DNA of 64,000 bases from JBIICI01 sp044238935 (GTDB lineage Bacteria; Pseudomonadota; Alphaproteobacteria; Micavibrionales; Micavibrionaceae). Below are positions 55,026 to 63,918 of the stretch, piece after piece (position 1 is the first letter of the stretch; the number at the start of each line of letters is the position of its first letter). Under the pieces are notes generated by a model that saw only the letters and a program-made list of their open reading frames with translations, was not told where the DNA came from and ran no database searches. The DNA lies in NCBI GenBank assembly GCA_044238935.1, contig JBIICI010000003.1:1-64000 (forward strand), written 5' to 3'. The translations under genes and the position numbers were made by a program.

Positions 55026-56248
55026 AATTCTTGCTTGTTCTTAGCCCAATTTTTAACAAATTCCGTGATTTTATCCTCAGGTAACGGGCGAGAGAAAAAA
55101 TATCCCTGCCCTTGATGCGCCCCCAGCTCTTTCAGAATCGCAGCTTCTTCGGCATGCTCAATCCCTTCCACAACGATTTCTAGGTTTAGATTTTGCGCCA
55201 AGTTGATGATTGTCCTTACAATATCTAAACTTTGCTTATCCGCCAATATTGCGCGTGTCAGGCTTTGATCAATTTTCAAAATATTAATCGGGAATTGATG
55301 CAAAGAGGATAAAGATGTATAGCCTGCACCAAAATCGTCAATTGCAATTCCCATACCCGCGGCGCGACATAATTTCAGGGTTTCTTTGGCATTATCAGGC
55401 TGTTGCATTAACAGGCTTTCGGTAATTTCCAAATGCAACTGTTTCGCAGGAATATCGGTTTGCGATAGGATATTATACACATTATCAACAAATGTTTCCT
55501 CAGCAAAATCCGTTGCCGAAAAATTCACACCCATAAATAATGAATGTTCCGTATGGGTTTTATTAGAAATACGCTTTAGCGCACGACAGGCCTCTGCTAA
55601 CGCCCATTGGCTGGCTTGGACAATCGTTTTATTTTTTTCGATAATTGGAATAAAAACCGCTGGTGAAATATAGCCGCGTTCGGGATGATTCCAACGCATT
55701 AAGGCCTCAAACCCCCTAATTTCTTGGGTTCTTAAATCAATAACAGGTTGATAATGTAGCTCCAGATGATGATTATTTAGGGCAGCCGTAAATTCATGCC
55801 CTAATTTCAAAATCTCAACAATATCGCTATCATTGGCACAATATCCTTCTTGCGATTCTGCATTGAATGATTGAGGAAAATCTTGTGAAACCTCAGATCG
55901 TAACAATATCTCACGATATCGTGTTAAGATAATTTGTGTGACCATTTTTAGCATTGGATCACTGTGATTCAGGCGATGCTGAAAATCATCGCGTGTTATT
56001 TGCAGTAATTTACACGGTTCTAACGCCGTAATGGTTGCTATGCGTGGGGTATCATCGATAATGGCCATTTCCCCAATAATAGCGCCCACACCTCTTGTCC
56101 CCAGACTGATATGCTCCCCTTCCTTATTTTCAACAATAATACCAACACGCCCTGATTCAATCATAAAGGCATGCGCGCAATGATCACCCTGTTTGATGAT
56201 CACATCGCCTGTTTGAAAATATACATAAGGATCGTGCTTGCTGTTCAT
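55022..56248 (-). CDS. cyclic-nucleotide-binding-domain EAL phosphodiesterase
   Basis: The 408-residue protein has a CRP-like cNMP-binding domain (about 5-130; VIIKQGDHCAHAFMIESGRVGII, GAIIGEMAIIDDTPRIATITA) but no HTH. An EAL domain follows (about 150-400). The EAL domain has E-A-L-M-R-W, NFSATDF, EITESL, DDFGAGYTSLSSL, KIDQSL and GIE, so the metal ligands and catalytic residues are present and c-di-GMP hydrolysis is likely. Ligand binding at the N-terminus probably modulates it. In a flagellated cell it could favour motility. Confidence 0.9.
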   Translation of the reverse strand: MNSKHDPYVYFQTGDVIIKQGDHCAHAFMIESGRVGIIVENKEGEHISLGTRGVGAIIGEMAIIDDTPRIATITALEPCKLLQITRDDFQHRLNHSDPMLKMVTQIILTRYREILLRSEVSQDFPQSFNAESQEGYCANDSDIVEILKLGHEFTAALNNHHLELHYQPVIDLRTQEIRGFEALMRWNHPERGYISPAVFIPIIEKNKTIVQASQWALAEACRALKRISNKTHTEHSLFMGVNFSATDFAEETFVDNVYNILSQTDIPAKQLHLEITESLLMQQPDNAKETLKLCRAAGMGIAIDDFGAGYTSLSSLHQFPINILKIDQSLTRAILADKQSLDIVRTIINLAQNLNLEIVVEGIEHAEEAAILKELGAHQGQGYFFSRPLPEDKITEFVKNWAKNKQEF

Positions 56249-56333
56249 ATATCTTTTGCATAGGAATCATTGAATATTAGCATGATTATAGCAAATCATT
56301 TGTTATTTTCTGATTAAGATACATGCATTTTTT

Positions 56334-57299
56334 CTATAAAAATTTATCCAGCGCCTGTAACACATGATCAACACTCAAACCATCCATTAAACATCCGCAT
56401 GTTTTCGGATCATAATCAGGGAAATCAATTAATTCATCAAAGTTTTTCGGTGTTTGCACCCATGCCGTTTTTTGACCAAATGGCGCATATAAATGCGGCC
56501 AGCTGGGGCCAAATAATCCAAAGGTGGGAATATTCGATGCCGCTGCGATATGCATCAAGCCTGAATCATTGCCAATGAAAAAATCACACCCTGCAATCAC
56601 CGCGGCAGCTTCGCCTGTATTCAAATTGCCGATACAATCAATAATATGATAATCATCTTTTAACCCCTCAATCACAGGATTAGCCTGATCACGTTCATTC
56701 GGAGCGGCGAAGACAATCAATTTTGCGTCTTTAAAAAGATCATGTTTTTGCTTTAGCTGTTTTAAAAGCGCCATAAAATTCTCAGGCGGCCATGTTTTCC
56801 CTAGCCAATTTGCCGTTGGTGCAATCGCAATATGCTTTTGTCCTGTTTTAAGATCAGATGATAAAATCTGTTGCGCTTTATCATGCTGTGTTTTGCTTGG
56901 CCATAATGTTGGGAATGGCACTTGATCATCAAACAGGCCAATCAGCGCGGCCGCCTGTGCTGCTTTGTGTAATGTTTTTGGAATATGCGCCCCATAAATA
57001 CGCCGCACGGGCGCCCATATTGTGCGCGATACAATCGAATCCCGTAAATCAACAACCATATCCCAACGCGTTTGCACAACCTCACGCCATAAATCCCACC
57101 AATGCGCATGATGTTTCTTTTTATTTAAAATAATAACACGATCCAATGCAGGAAACCCCTCAAATAAGGGGGCGGGTAATGCGCCACATACAATGGTAAA
57201 TTTTGCCTCAGGCTGCGCAAGATGGAGCGCGTTTAAAATGCCTGTCGATAAAACAGCATCGCCGATACGATTGGATGTGATAAATAGAATTTTCTTCAT
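56334..57299 (-). CDS. family-9 glycosyltransferase (heptosyltransferase-like)
   Basis: The 321-residue GT-B enzyme starts MKKILFITSNRIGDAVLSTG, as in WaaC/WaaF. It has VVDLRDS, IAPTANWLGKTWPPENFMALL, CIGNLNTGEAAAVIAGCDFFIGNDSGLMHIAAA and PTFGLFGPSWP, the GT9 donor-binding signature. It probably adds a heptose or other sugar to LPS core. The start is ATG at 57297-57299; the frame to 57326 adds nine residues. It stands alone, divergent from ygfZ. Confidence 0.88.
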   Translation of the reverse strand: MKKILFITSNRIGDAVLSTGILNALHLAQPEAKFTIVCGALPAPLFEGFPALDRVIILNKKKHHAHWWDLWREVVQTRWDMVVDLRDSIVSRTIWAPVRRIYGAHIPKTLHKAAQAAALIGLFDDQVPFPTLWPSKTQHDKAQQILSSDLKTGQKHIAIAPTANWLGKTWPPENFMALLKQLKQKHDLFKDAKLIVFAAPNERDQANPVIEGLKDDYHIIDCIGNLNTGEAAAVIAGCDFFIGNDSGLMHIAAASNIPTFGLFGPSWPHLYAPFGQKTAWVQTPKNFDELIDFPDYDPKTCGCLMDGLSVDHVLQALDKFL

Positions 57300-57368
57300 G
57301 ATGATTTTACTCTTGGTCAGTGACATAAAGTGATTTAGATTATTTAAAACTATACTGGTATATCAAAT

Positions 57369-58178
57369 ATGACGCAATCACTAATCCAAATCCCGAATCG
57401 TGCCCTGATCCATATTACAGGACAAGATCGCTTTGCCTTTTTACAAGGATTAATTTCCCAAGATATTGAAAAACTAAAAACACACCCCCTTATTTACGGA
57501 GCGTTTTTAACAGGCAACGGAAAATTTTTATATGATTTTTTTGCCCTTGAAACAGAAGACACGATTATTTTAGATGTCATGCATCATGATGAAAATGGGC
57601 ACGATATAGCCGCAGAATTTGCAAAGAAACTGGGCTTTTATACCTTACGCCGTGATGTTCAAATCAATTATGACCCTGCCCCCATCACAATTTATGCAGA
57701 TATGCACGGTCATATTGGTATCCCTGACCCACGCCATACGGCCTTGGGCAATCGTGTGTATCACATCAAAAATCATGATCAATGTGACGATTATGCACTG
57801 TATGAATCCGTGCGCATCAAGCACGCCATCCCCGATGGCAGGCGCGATATGGTGGCAGAAAAAGCAACCTTAATTGAATCAAACCTGCATCTATTGAATG
57901 GAGTGGATTTTGAAAAAGGCTGTTATATGGGGCAGGAATTAACCGCGCGTATGTATCATCGCGGCCTTGCGAAAAAACATTTTTATCCTGTGATGTCTTG
58001 TGACTTTATCGAAATAGGTGCTGATTTAATGGATAAGGATCACAGAATTGGCGAAATGCGATCCAGTTATTTTTGTGCATCGCACCAAAAATGGCTAGGG
58101 CTGGCATTGTTAAAAGACGAATTTGCACAAACATGCAAAAAAGAAAATGGATTGATTGAGCTGAAAGAAAGCAGGTGA
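57369..58178 (+). CDS. ygfZ: YgfZ/GcvT-like folate-binding protein
   Basis: The 269-residue protein has the N-terminal RALIHITGQDRFAFLQGLIS, GAFLTGNGKFLYDFF and the signature EKGCYMGQELTARMYHRG. YgfZ supports Fe-S cluster enzymes, such as MiaB, in a folate-dependent way. The C-terminus is slightly short: the stop codon TGA (58176-58178) is the first three bases of a 26-bp segment that is also inside the deaminase gene at 59190-59215. The tail may therefore have been changed by recombination. Confidence 0.88.
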   Translation: MTQSLIQIPNRALIHITGQDRFAFLQGLISQDIEKLKTHPLIYGAFLTGNGKFLYDFFALETEDTIILDVMHHDENGHDIAAEFAKKLGFYTLRRDVQINYDPAPITIYADMHGHIGIPDPRHTALGNRVYHIKNHDQCDDYALYESVRIKHAIPDGRRDMVAEKATLIESNLHLLNGVDFEKGCYMGQELTARMYHRGLAKKHFYPVMSCDFIEIGADLMDKDHRIGEMRSSYFCASHQKWLGLALLKDEFAQTCKKENGLIELKESR

Positions 58179-58221
58179 TTTCAGAAATCTTTCGATCCCC
58201 ACACCTGCCGCCACAGCACAT
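58176..58221 (+). repeat. fragment duplicated from the deaminase gene
   Basis: TGATTTCAGAAATCTTTCGATCCCCA in two parts (58176-58201) equals 59190-59215 exactly. After an 8-bp interruption, GCCACAGCACATGG resembles GCCACAGCGCATGG at 59218-59231. The rest of the 130-bp gap to 58309 shows no further match by eye. It is a short scar of duplication or of an earlier deaminase copy. Confidence 0.6.
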
Positions 58222-58308
58222 GGCATAATCCAAATAGGATTTGCGTATTTCATCCTCAAGTTATAAGAAAAGAGATTATCTGAAATTGGGGTTCCCCCCA
58301 TATCTTCT

Positions 58309-58683
58309 CTACTTTTTCAATGCTAATAATATTGCTGGCATCGCTACCAAGGTCGCACCACATCCTATAACGGCATGATCAACAGGAGCACTATTTGAAA
58401 CCGCATGGGCACAATGACTTAGAGCACCAAACAAACCCATCAAAGGGACGATCGAAACACATCCAACCTCAAGAGATTTGCTTATAATATTTGATAGCTT
58501 TAACTCCTCCTCTTGGAGAGCCGTCTTGTTTTTAATTAAAACACTTTGAATACCAGAACTAATAACAGCACCAATAACAGCACCAGATGCCCCTTTAAAT
58601 ACATTTGACAAAGATTCTGCCGTTATAAAATGATGCGACGCGTCCACTATTGCTTGAAAGTTATTAGCCAAATTAAAATCCAC
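58309..58683 (-). CDS. small membrane protein, unknown
   Basis: The 124-residue protein has hydrophobic glycine/alanine-rich stretches at about 31-46 (GASGAVIGAVISSG), 72-90 and 103-121 (AVIGCGATLVAMPAILLAL), giving up to three membrane helices, and a C-terminal KK. No family recognised. It is convergent with ygfZ and divergent from the deaminase gene. Confidence 0.5.
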   Translation of the reverse strand: MDFNLANNFQAIVDASHHFITAESLSNVFKGASGAVIGAVISSGIQSVLIKNKTALQEEELKLSNIISKSLEVGCVSIVPLMGLFGALSHCAHAVSNSAPVDHAVIGCGATLVAMPAILLALKK

Positions 58684-58740
58684 AATAACACCCCTAAAAT
58701 TTAAAATATAAGTAGGCGCATGCTATATTAAAAAATATAT

Positions 58741-59718
58741 ATGTCAACAAAAAATAAACACTTGCCCTTACTCAAAAAATATAGTTTTATTTTGATTATG
58801 ATAAAACAAGATATTTTAAAAACAGCCTTTGCTGAGATTTTACAAGAATCGCATAACAGCCCCCATGACACAAATAAGATTGCAGCAGGGTTGCTGTTGG
58901 AATCAGGGGCATTATTATCGGTGCAAACAAACTATTTCCCTGATCGTATCAAAGACAACATTGATGAAAATGGGCGTTTTGGCAATACCAGCGGCAGCAT
59001 TCATGCAGAAACGGCTGTTTTGCTGAATTTTAACCAAACGCAAAAACGCTCCATTCCCGATAATACCGCCATGTTGGTCACAGATCCCCCCTGCCCCAAC
59101 TGTATCAAAAACATGATCATCGCAGGGATTAAAAATATTTACATTGATCATGATGGATTTGAAAAAGACTTTGCCCAACGTCGTTTAGATGATTTCAGAA
59201 ATCTTTCGATCCCCATTGCCACAGCGCATGGGGTACGATTATTCGAAACTTTTGTTGATACAGGGCTTTGTGTGCCCTTAAATACTATCGCAATGATGCA
59301 ACGCCCCATTTATGAACAAGCGCAAAATTTAACAATACCCCTTGACTCATGGATTGAAAATTTAAAAGACATTCACAAAAACACGGCTTTCGTTGCGGTG
59401 CAAATTACAGATCCCAACGCGCTTGAATTACCGAACCAAGCCCTTTGTGTGACACAACGTGACCTTATGCGCGGATTGGAATCCGATAAATATACCAGCC
59501 TTGTTGAACCCTTAACGGGCTTATTTATGCTGGCGGCACGATTTGGGTTTGAAATCAAAAACCCTGTTTATTCCAGCCGTATCCCCAGCGCCCGTGAATT
59601 GGTCAACGCCATGGGGATTGAAGGGATTGAGATTCAAACCGATAATTATCACCCTGCCCGTGATGCAGAATCCGAAAAAATTTGGAATATGTTTTATCGC
59701 CCAAAATGCATGGTGTAA
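58741..59718 (+). CDS. cytidine/deoxycytidylate-deaminase-like protein
   Basis: The 325-residue protein has a zinc-dependent deaminase domain in its N-terminal half: the HAE motif in SGSIHAETAVLL and PCPNCIKNMIIAGI, the second zinc half. The C-terminal half (about 190-325) shows a region with SRIPSARELVNAMGIEGIEI that resembles a degenerate second deaminase fold without zinc ligands. It may deaminate a nucleobase, nucleoside or nucleotide; the substrate is not clear. The start may be ATG at 58801 (MIKQDILKTAF), 20 residues shorter. Its 3' end overlaps the convergent gene by 25 bp. Confidence 0.75.
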   Translation: MSTKNKHLPLLKKYSFILIMIKQDILKTAFAEILQESHNSPHDTNKIAAGLLLESGALLSVQTNYFPDRIKDNIDENGRFGNTSGSIHAETAVLLNFNQTQKRSIPDNTAMLVTDPPCPNCIKNMIIAGIKNIYIDHDGFEKDFAQRRLDDFRNLSIPIATAHGVRLFETFVDTGLCVPLNTIAMMQRPIYEQAQNLTIPLDSWIENLKDIHKNTAFVAVQITDPNALELPNQALCVTQRDLMRGLESDKYTSLVEPLTGLFMLAARFGFEIKNPVYSSRIPSARELVNAMGIEGIEIQTDNYHPARDAESEKIWNMFYRPKCMV

Positions 59719-60521
59719 TAAAGCCGTATAATCTTAAAAAATGGATCATGGTAAAAAGCAGGGTCTAATGGATTAAACCCTGCTTTTTTAGCGTGGGTTA
59801 GGCGGTTTTTGGTTAAAAACAACAACCCTTTTTCCCAAGCTGTTTTTGGCACGTGTGTTACAATAAGGGCTTGGATTAAATCTTGATAAAACGGCGTTAA
59901 ATTCCCTATGGCTTTTCCTGTATAAAAATCATTTAACGATATATGATGACGTGCCATGACATTTTGGGGGAGCACACAAAAATCATGCCGCGTATGGGCA
60001 ACGGATTGCATGATCAAAGACAACGCCCCATAATTTTCAGAAATAAGAGCGGACATTTCACCCTGCCCCCCTATCGATTCCACAATAGCGGCATCAACAG
60101 GGTGATGAATATTGCGCGCATAGGTTAAAAACCCTTGATAGGTTTCGGGTACGACCCCTTCTAAATCAAATTCACGGCCATAAGTTAGATTGATCAAATG
60201 ATCAAAAATAATCGTATTTTGTAACAAGGGAAACAAAGCCTGTAAAACAGGGTTTTTTAACAGCGTTTCATCAGGGGATTTTTGTAATTTTTGCAATGAA
60301 TCGCGCCACCACTGAATCCGTATCAACCCCAATGTGGTATTGGATACGTGCAATCGAATATTTGCAAGCTCCCCCGCAAAGGCTAAGATTGCCCAGATCG
60401 CCGCATGATGGCGCACAGGTAAACACAGGCTCATGCTATATCGATCATGATCATATTTGCGGGCTAAATCCGCGCAATAATGATGATACGCCTCATGATG
60501 ATTTCGCCCATAATCGTTCAT
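59694..60521 (-). CDS. squalene/phytoene-synthase-fold protein, NDUFAF6-like
   Basis: The 275-residue protein has the superfamily pattern YHHYCADLARKYDHDRYSMSL, LPVRHHAAIWAILAFAGELANI, WWRDSLQ, YGREFDLEG and NYGALSLIMQ. The first Asp-rich diphosphate motif (DxxxD after the FAR-like position) is replaced by GELAN, so prenyl synthesis is improbable. This is the state of the alphaproteobacterial and mitochondrial NDUFAF6 group, needed for complex I assembly. Its 3' coding part contains a complete terminator hairpin that serves the opposite strand. Confidence 0.72.
   Translation of the reverse strand: MNDYGRNHHEAYHHYCADLARKYDHDRYSMSLCLPVRHHAAIWAILAFAGELANIRLHVSNTTLGLIRIQWWRDSLQKLQKSPDETLLKNPVLQALFPLLQNTIIFDHLINLTYGREFDLEGVVPETYQGFLTYARNIHHPVDAAIVESIGGQGEMSALISENYGALSLIMQSVAHTRHDFCVLPQNVMARHHISLNDFYTGKAIGNLTPFYQDLIQALIVTHVPKTAWEKGLLFLTKNRLTHAKKAGFNPLDPAFYHDPFFKIIRLYYTMHFGR
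59753..59789 (+). terminator. terminator of the deaminase gene inside the convergent coding sequence
   Basis: A perfect 12-bp stem AAAAAGCAGGGT / ACCCTGCTTTTT surrounds a 12-nt loop that can pair again (TAAT-GG-ATTA), and six Ts follow. It is 35 bp after the deaminase stop. On the minus strand the same bases encode AKKAGFNPLDPAF of the NDUFAF6-like protein. Confidence 0.75.
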
Positions 60522-60621
60522 GGAATCTTGTTTCCTCTTGCTTGAATCAAAAAAAGCCCTAAATTAAAGATATTGTATGTTTACAACATAACCTCGTTTT
60601 ATAAAAAGGAAATCTGTTCAA

Positions 60622-61233
60622 ATGTCTTTTACCTTACCAAATTTGCCCTTTGCCAAAGATGCGCTTGCGCCCCATATGTCCGCAGAAACGTTTGAATATC
60701 ATCATGAAAAACACCATAATGCCTATATTCAAAAAGCCAATGAATTAATCGCCGGCAGCGGTTTAGAGGGATTATCATTAGAAGAGGCAACCATCGCCGC
60801 CTCAAAAGATCCAAAACATGCGGGTTTATTTAATCAGTTGGGGCAACATTATAATCACAGCCTATTTTGGAACTCCCTATCCCCCAATGGCGGCGGCAAA
60901 GATTTACCTGAACCTTTGGCCAATAAGGTTATTGAAGCCTTTGGCAGCATTGATGCTTTTTTAGAAGAGTTTCAGAAAAAAGGTATGGGACAATTTGGCT
61001 CAGGTTGGGTTTGGTTAGTTTTGGATAACGCCACAAAAAAGCTGGAAATCGCAACAACCTTAAACGCCCATACACCCTTAACAGAGAATAAAACACCTTT
61101 ATTGGTCTGTGATGTTTGGGAACATGCCTATTATATCGATTACCGCAATGCACGCCCCAAATTCCTAAGCACCTTCGTTGAGAAATTGGCAAATTGGGCA
61201 TTTGCAAATGATCAACTGACAAAAAGTTTGTAG
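60622..61233 (+). CDS. sodB: superoxide dismutase (Fe/Mn family)
   Basis: The 203-residue enzyme dismutes superoxide. The metal ligands are in EYHHEKHHNAYI, GQHYNHSLFWNSL and the signature DVWEHAYYIDYRNARP. GQHYNHS and the AQFGSGWVWL-like GQFGSGWVWLV favour an iron or cambialistic type. It is cytoplasmic (no signal peptide). AAAAGGAAA lies upstream. It ends with its own terminator. Confidence 0.95.
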   Translation: MSFTLPNLPFAKDALAPHMSAETFEYHHEKHHNAYIQKANELIAGSGLEGLSLEEATIAASKDPKHAGLFNQLGQHYNHSLFWNSLSPNGGGKDLPEPLANKVIEAFGSIDAFLEEFQKKGMGQFGSGWVWLVLDNATKKLEIATTLNAHTPLTENKTPLLVCDVWEHAYYIDYRNARPKFLSTFVEKLANWAFANDQLTKSL

Positions 61234-61242
61234 AATTGATAC

Positions 61243-61269
61243 AAAAAACCCCATCCATTGGGGTTTTTT
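61243..61269 (+). terminator. terminator of sodB
   Basis: The stem CCCCA / TGGGG is extended by A6/T6 pairs (AAAAAACCCCA and TGGGGTTTTTT), with a T-run at its end, about 10 bp after the sodB stop. Confidence 0.85.
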
Positions 61270-61325
61270 ATTTGCATAAAAAAATAAATGCATCTATAAT
61301 ACAAAAAAAGCAGCGGAAAAATAAT

Positions 61326-61790
61326 ATGGACAACACATCAGAAAATAAACAGGGTTTTTGGGAGTATCTCAAAAACCAATCTAACCCTCAAAAATTACGG
61401 ATATTTTCTAGCCTATTAGATTATTTCCCAACAGGCATTGATGACGTTGCTGCAGCCTCTTTGGTTGCAGGCGCAGGCCTGTGGGAAGCAACAGAACTCT
61501 ATTTAAAAAATGACAAAAGGGGCGCACTGACAGAAATCTTCAGCAGCGCTATCCAAGCGGGGGTGTTATTAACGCCCACTGAATATTTGAGTTTTATTCC
61601 CATGGTTTTTGCACCACAAAACAAAAATACGCCTCTATGGCAATCTGCGTATGATAATAATGTGGCGACACTAACACGAAAATTTGCGCAACCTCTGATT
61701 CAGCAGTGGGTTGATAAAATATTGCCTGTTTCAGAAGCACCTACCCCGAATCCAAAAAATATGACCATTGATATGACCCCCAATAAATAA
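61326..61790 (+). CDS. hypothetical protein
   Basis: The 154-residue protein (start ATG 61326, MDNTSENKQGFWEYL) has a hydrophobic stretch around 42-62 (DDVAAASLVAGAGLWEA) and another around 80-100 (AIQAGVLLTPTEYLSFIPMVF); it may be membrane-associated. The tail is Pro/Met-rich. I recognise no family. The open frame extends upstream to 61236, but that part covers the sodB terminator and is unlikely to be translated. Confidence 0.5.
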   Translation: MDNTSENKQGFWEYLKNQSNPQKLRIFSSLLDYFPTGIDDVAAASLVAGAGLWEATELYLKNDKRGALTEIFSSAIQAGVLLTPTEYLSFIPMVFAPQNKNTPLWQSAYDNNVATLTRKFAQPLIQQWVDKILPVSEAPTPNPKNMTIDMTPNK

Positions 61791-61831
61791 GCGTTTTTGG
61801 AGGGATCAGGAATGTATTGTTTCTTATTTTT

Positions 61832-61940
61832 TCCTACGCCGTCATTCCGCGCCTGACGTGAAATCTCCCTGATTTAGGCAGCCCCCACTGATCAACAAGA
61901 TGCCGTGTCGGGGCGCGGCATGACAGCGGTGGGGGGAAAA
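61832..61940 (-). repeat. MITE-like repeat, copy E (rearranged core)
   Basis: It contains CGTCATTCCGCGCCTGACG and, in the opposite sense, AAGATGCCGTGTCGGGGCGCGGCATGAC followed by AGCGGTGGGGGGAAAA. The core halves belong to the same family as copies A, B and D. Terminal CCAAATAAA repeats are missing. It lies between the orphan gene and the 3' end of ftsH and might also end their transcripts. Confidence 0.6.
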
Positions 61941-61946
61941 TGCCCC

Positions 61947-63848
61947 CTAAACATCAAAAACGCTGCTGCCTGAATCCCCATTTGACGTAGGGATTGTTGA
62001 TTTTGGTTTTTCAGCAGATTCCATGGATTTAAAGCTGCGGATAATTGGTTGACCGTCTAGCAGATTTTTAATCTCTGCACCGCTTAAGGTTTCATACTCT
62101 AACAGGGCTTTGGCTAATTGATCCAAATGATCATAATGTGTTTTTAATAAATCCGTGGCGCGCGCATATCCTTCGTCCACCAAACGGCGAACTTCGGCAT
62201 CGACTTGGGATGCGGTTGCCTCTGCAATGGCTTTGTGCGTAACAAATCCTCCAGCACGATCATCATTGCCGTAAAAAATTGCACCCATTTTGTCGCTCAT
62301 GCCCCATTCCATAACCATACGACGGGCAATATCGGTTGCCATGCGAATGTCACTGGATGCGCCTGTTGTGACTTTGTCTTTTCCAAACACCAACTCTTCA
62401 GCAACACGCCCACCCATGGCAACGGCTAAATCGGCTTTCAGCTTATCATAGGCAATGGATATACGATCATTTTCAGGCAAGCGCATGACCATCCCCAGCG
62501 CACGGCCGCGCGGAATGATGGTGGCTTTGTGAATCGGATCTGATTCAGGTTCATACAGCGCAACAATGGCGTGCCCTGCCTCATGATAAGCGGTCAGGGC
62601 TTTTTCACGATCACTCATGGCTAAGGAACGACGCTCCGCACCCATCATGACTTTGTCTTTGGCTTCTTCGAACTCACTCATCCCCACAACACGTTTGCCA
62701 CGACGCGCCGCCAAAAGGGCGGCTTCGTTAATCAAATTGGCTAAATCCGCACCCGAAAATCCGGGAGTACCACGCGCAATGACCATAGAATCAACATTGG
62801 TGGCTAAAGGGACTTTTTTCATGTGGACTTGCAAAATTTGTTCGCGCCCATTGACATCAGGCAAGGGCACGACAATCTGACGATCAAATCGACCGGGGCG
62901 CAAAAGAGCGGGATCTAACACATCAGGACGGTTGGTGGCAGCGATGATGATGATGCCCTCTGATGCCTCAAAACCATCCATTTCAACCAACATTTGGTTT
63001 AAGGTCTGCTCGCGTTCATCATTACCGCCGCCCATACCAGAGCCACGGTGACGCCCCACAGCATCAATTTCATCAATAAAAATAATGCAGGGCGCGTTTT
63101 TCTTGCCTTGTTCAAACATATCACGCACACGGCTGGCACCAACCCCCACAAACATTTCCACGAAATCTGAGCCTGAAATGCTGAAAAACGGTACTTTTGC
63201 CTCCCCAGCAACCGCGCGTGCGGTGAGGGTTTTTCCCGTTCCGGGTGAGCCCACTAACAAGACCCCTTTAGGGATACGTCCACCAAGGCGTTGGAATTTT
63301 TCGGGATCGCGTAAGAATTCTACGATTTCTTCTAATTCTTGGCGCGCCTCATCAATACCAGCCACATCAGCAAAGGTGACACGCGTTTTTTGTTCATTTA
63401 ACAATTTGGCTTTTGAGCGTCCAAACCCCATGGCGCCGCCACCATTTTTGGCATTCATTTGACGCATAAAAAATAACCACACGCCAATCAAAAGCATCAT
63501 CGGAAACCAAGAAATTAAAATCCCCAGCAGGCTGATTTCTTCGGCTTTAGGTTTTTGTGCTGTAATTTTTACAGATGTCGTCGCCAAGCGATCCACGACG
63601 TTCTCATAAGGGGGAATTTGCGTCACAAAGGGCTCTGATTGATTGGCATAATGCCCTGTGATCTGATCTCCTGCGATAATAATATCGGCGATATTCCCCT
63701 TGGCTGCATCTTTCATAAATTCGCTATAGGCAATAGATTTTTTCTGTATATTCAGCGTGTTTTGCGCATTTTGCATGCCCTGCAACAAAACACTGCCGAT
63801 AAGGGCGATAATAATCCAAACAATAATATTTCTGCCGATTTTATTCAC
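61947..63848 (-). CDS. ftsH: ATP-dependent zinc metalloprotease FtsH
   Basis: The 633-residue membrane AAA+ protease has TM1 (8-24), a periplasmic domain, and TM2 near 105-125. The AAA+ module has Walker A GSPGTGKT, Walker [10 protein letters not shown], pore loop FVGVGAS and [19 protein letters not shown]. The M41 peptidase has HEAGH and the third ligand Asp region. AGGAAA precedes the ATG. It degrades misfolded membrane proteins and regulators such as LpxC or sigma-32. Confidence 0.98.
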   Translation of the reverse strand: MNKIGRNIIVWIIIALIGSVLLQGMQNAQNTLNIQKKSIAYSEFMKDAAKGNIADIIIAGDQITGHYANQSEPFVTQIPPYENVVDRLATTSVKITAQKPKAEEISLLGILISWFPMMLLIGVWLFFMRQMNAKNGGGAMGFGRSKAKLLNEQKTRVTFADVAGIDEARQELEEIVEFLRDPEKFQRLGGRIPKGVLLVGSPGTGKTLTARAVAGEAKVPFFSISGSDFVEMFVGVGASRVRDMFEQGKKNAPCIIFIDEIDAVGRHRGSGMGGGNDEREQTLNQMLVEMDGFEASEGIIIIAATNRPDVLDPALLRPGRFDRQIVVPLPDVNGREQILQVHMKKVPLATNVDSMVIARGTPGFSGADLANLINEAALLAARRGKRVVGMSEFEEAKDKVMMGAERRSLAMSDREKALTAYHEAGHAIVALYEPESDPIHKATIIPRGRALGMVMRLPENDRISIAYDKLKADLAVAMGGRVAEELVFGKDKVTTGASSDIRMATDIARRMVMEWGMSDKMGAIFYGNDDRAGGFVTHKAIAEATASQVDAEVRRLVDEGYARATDLLKTHYDHLDQLAKALLEYETLSGAEIKNLLDGQPIIRSFKSMESAEKPKSTIPTSNGDSGSSVFDV

Positions 63849-63918
63849 TGTGTGTATTTCCTGATAAGTATAAAATATGTATTTGTAGGCTAAACCTTAA
63901 TTCTTAATATGGTATAAA

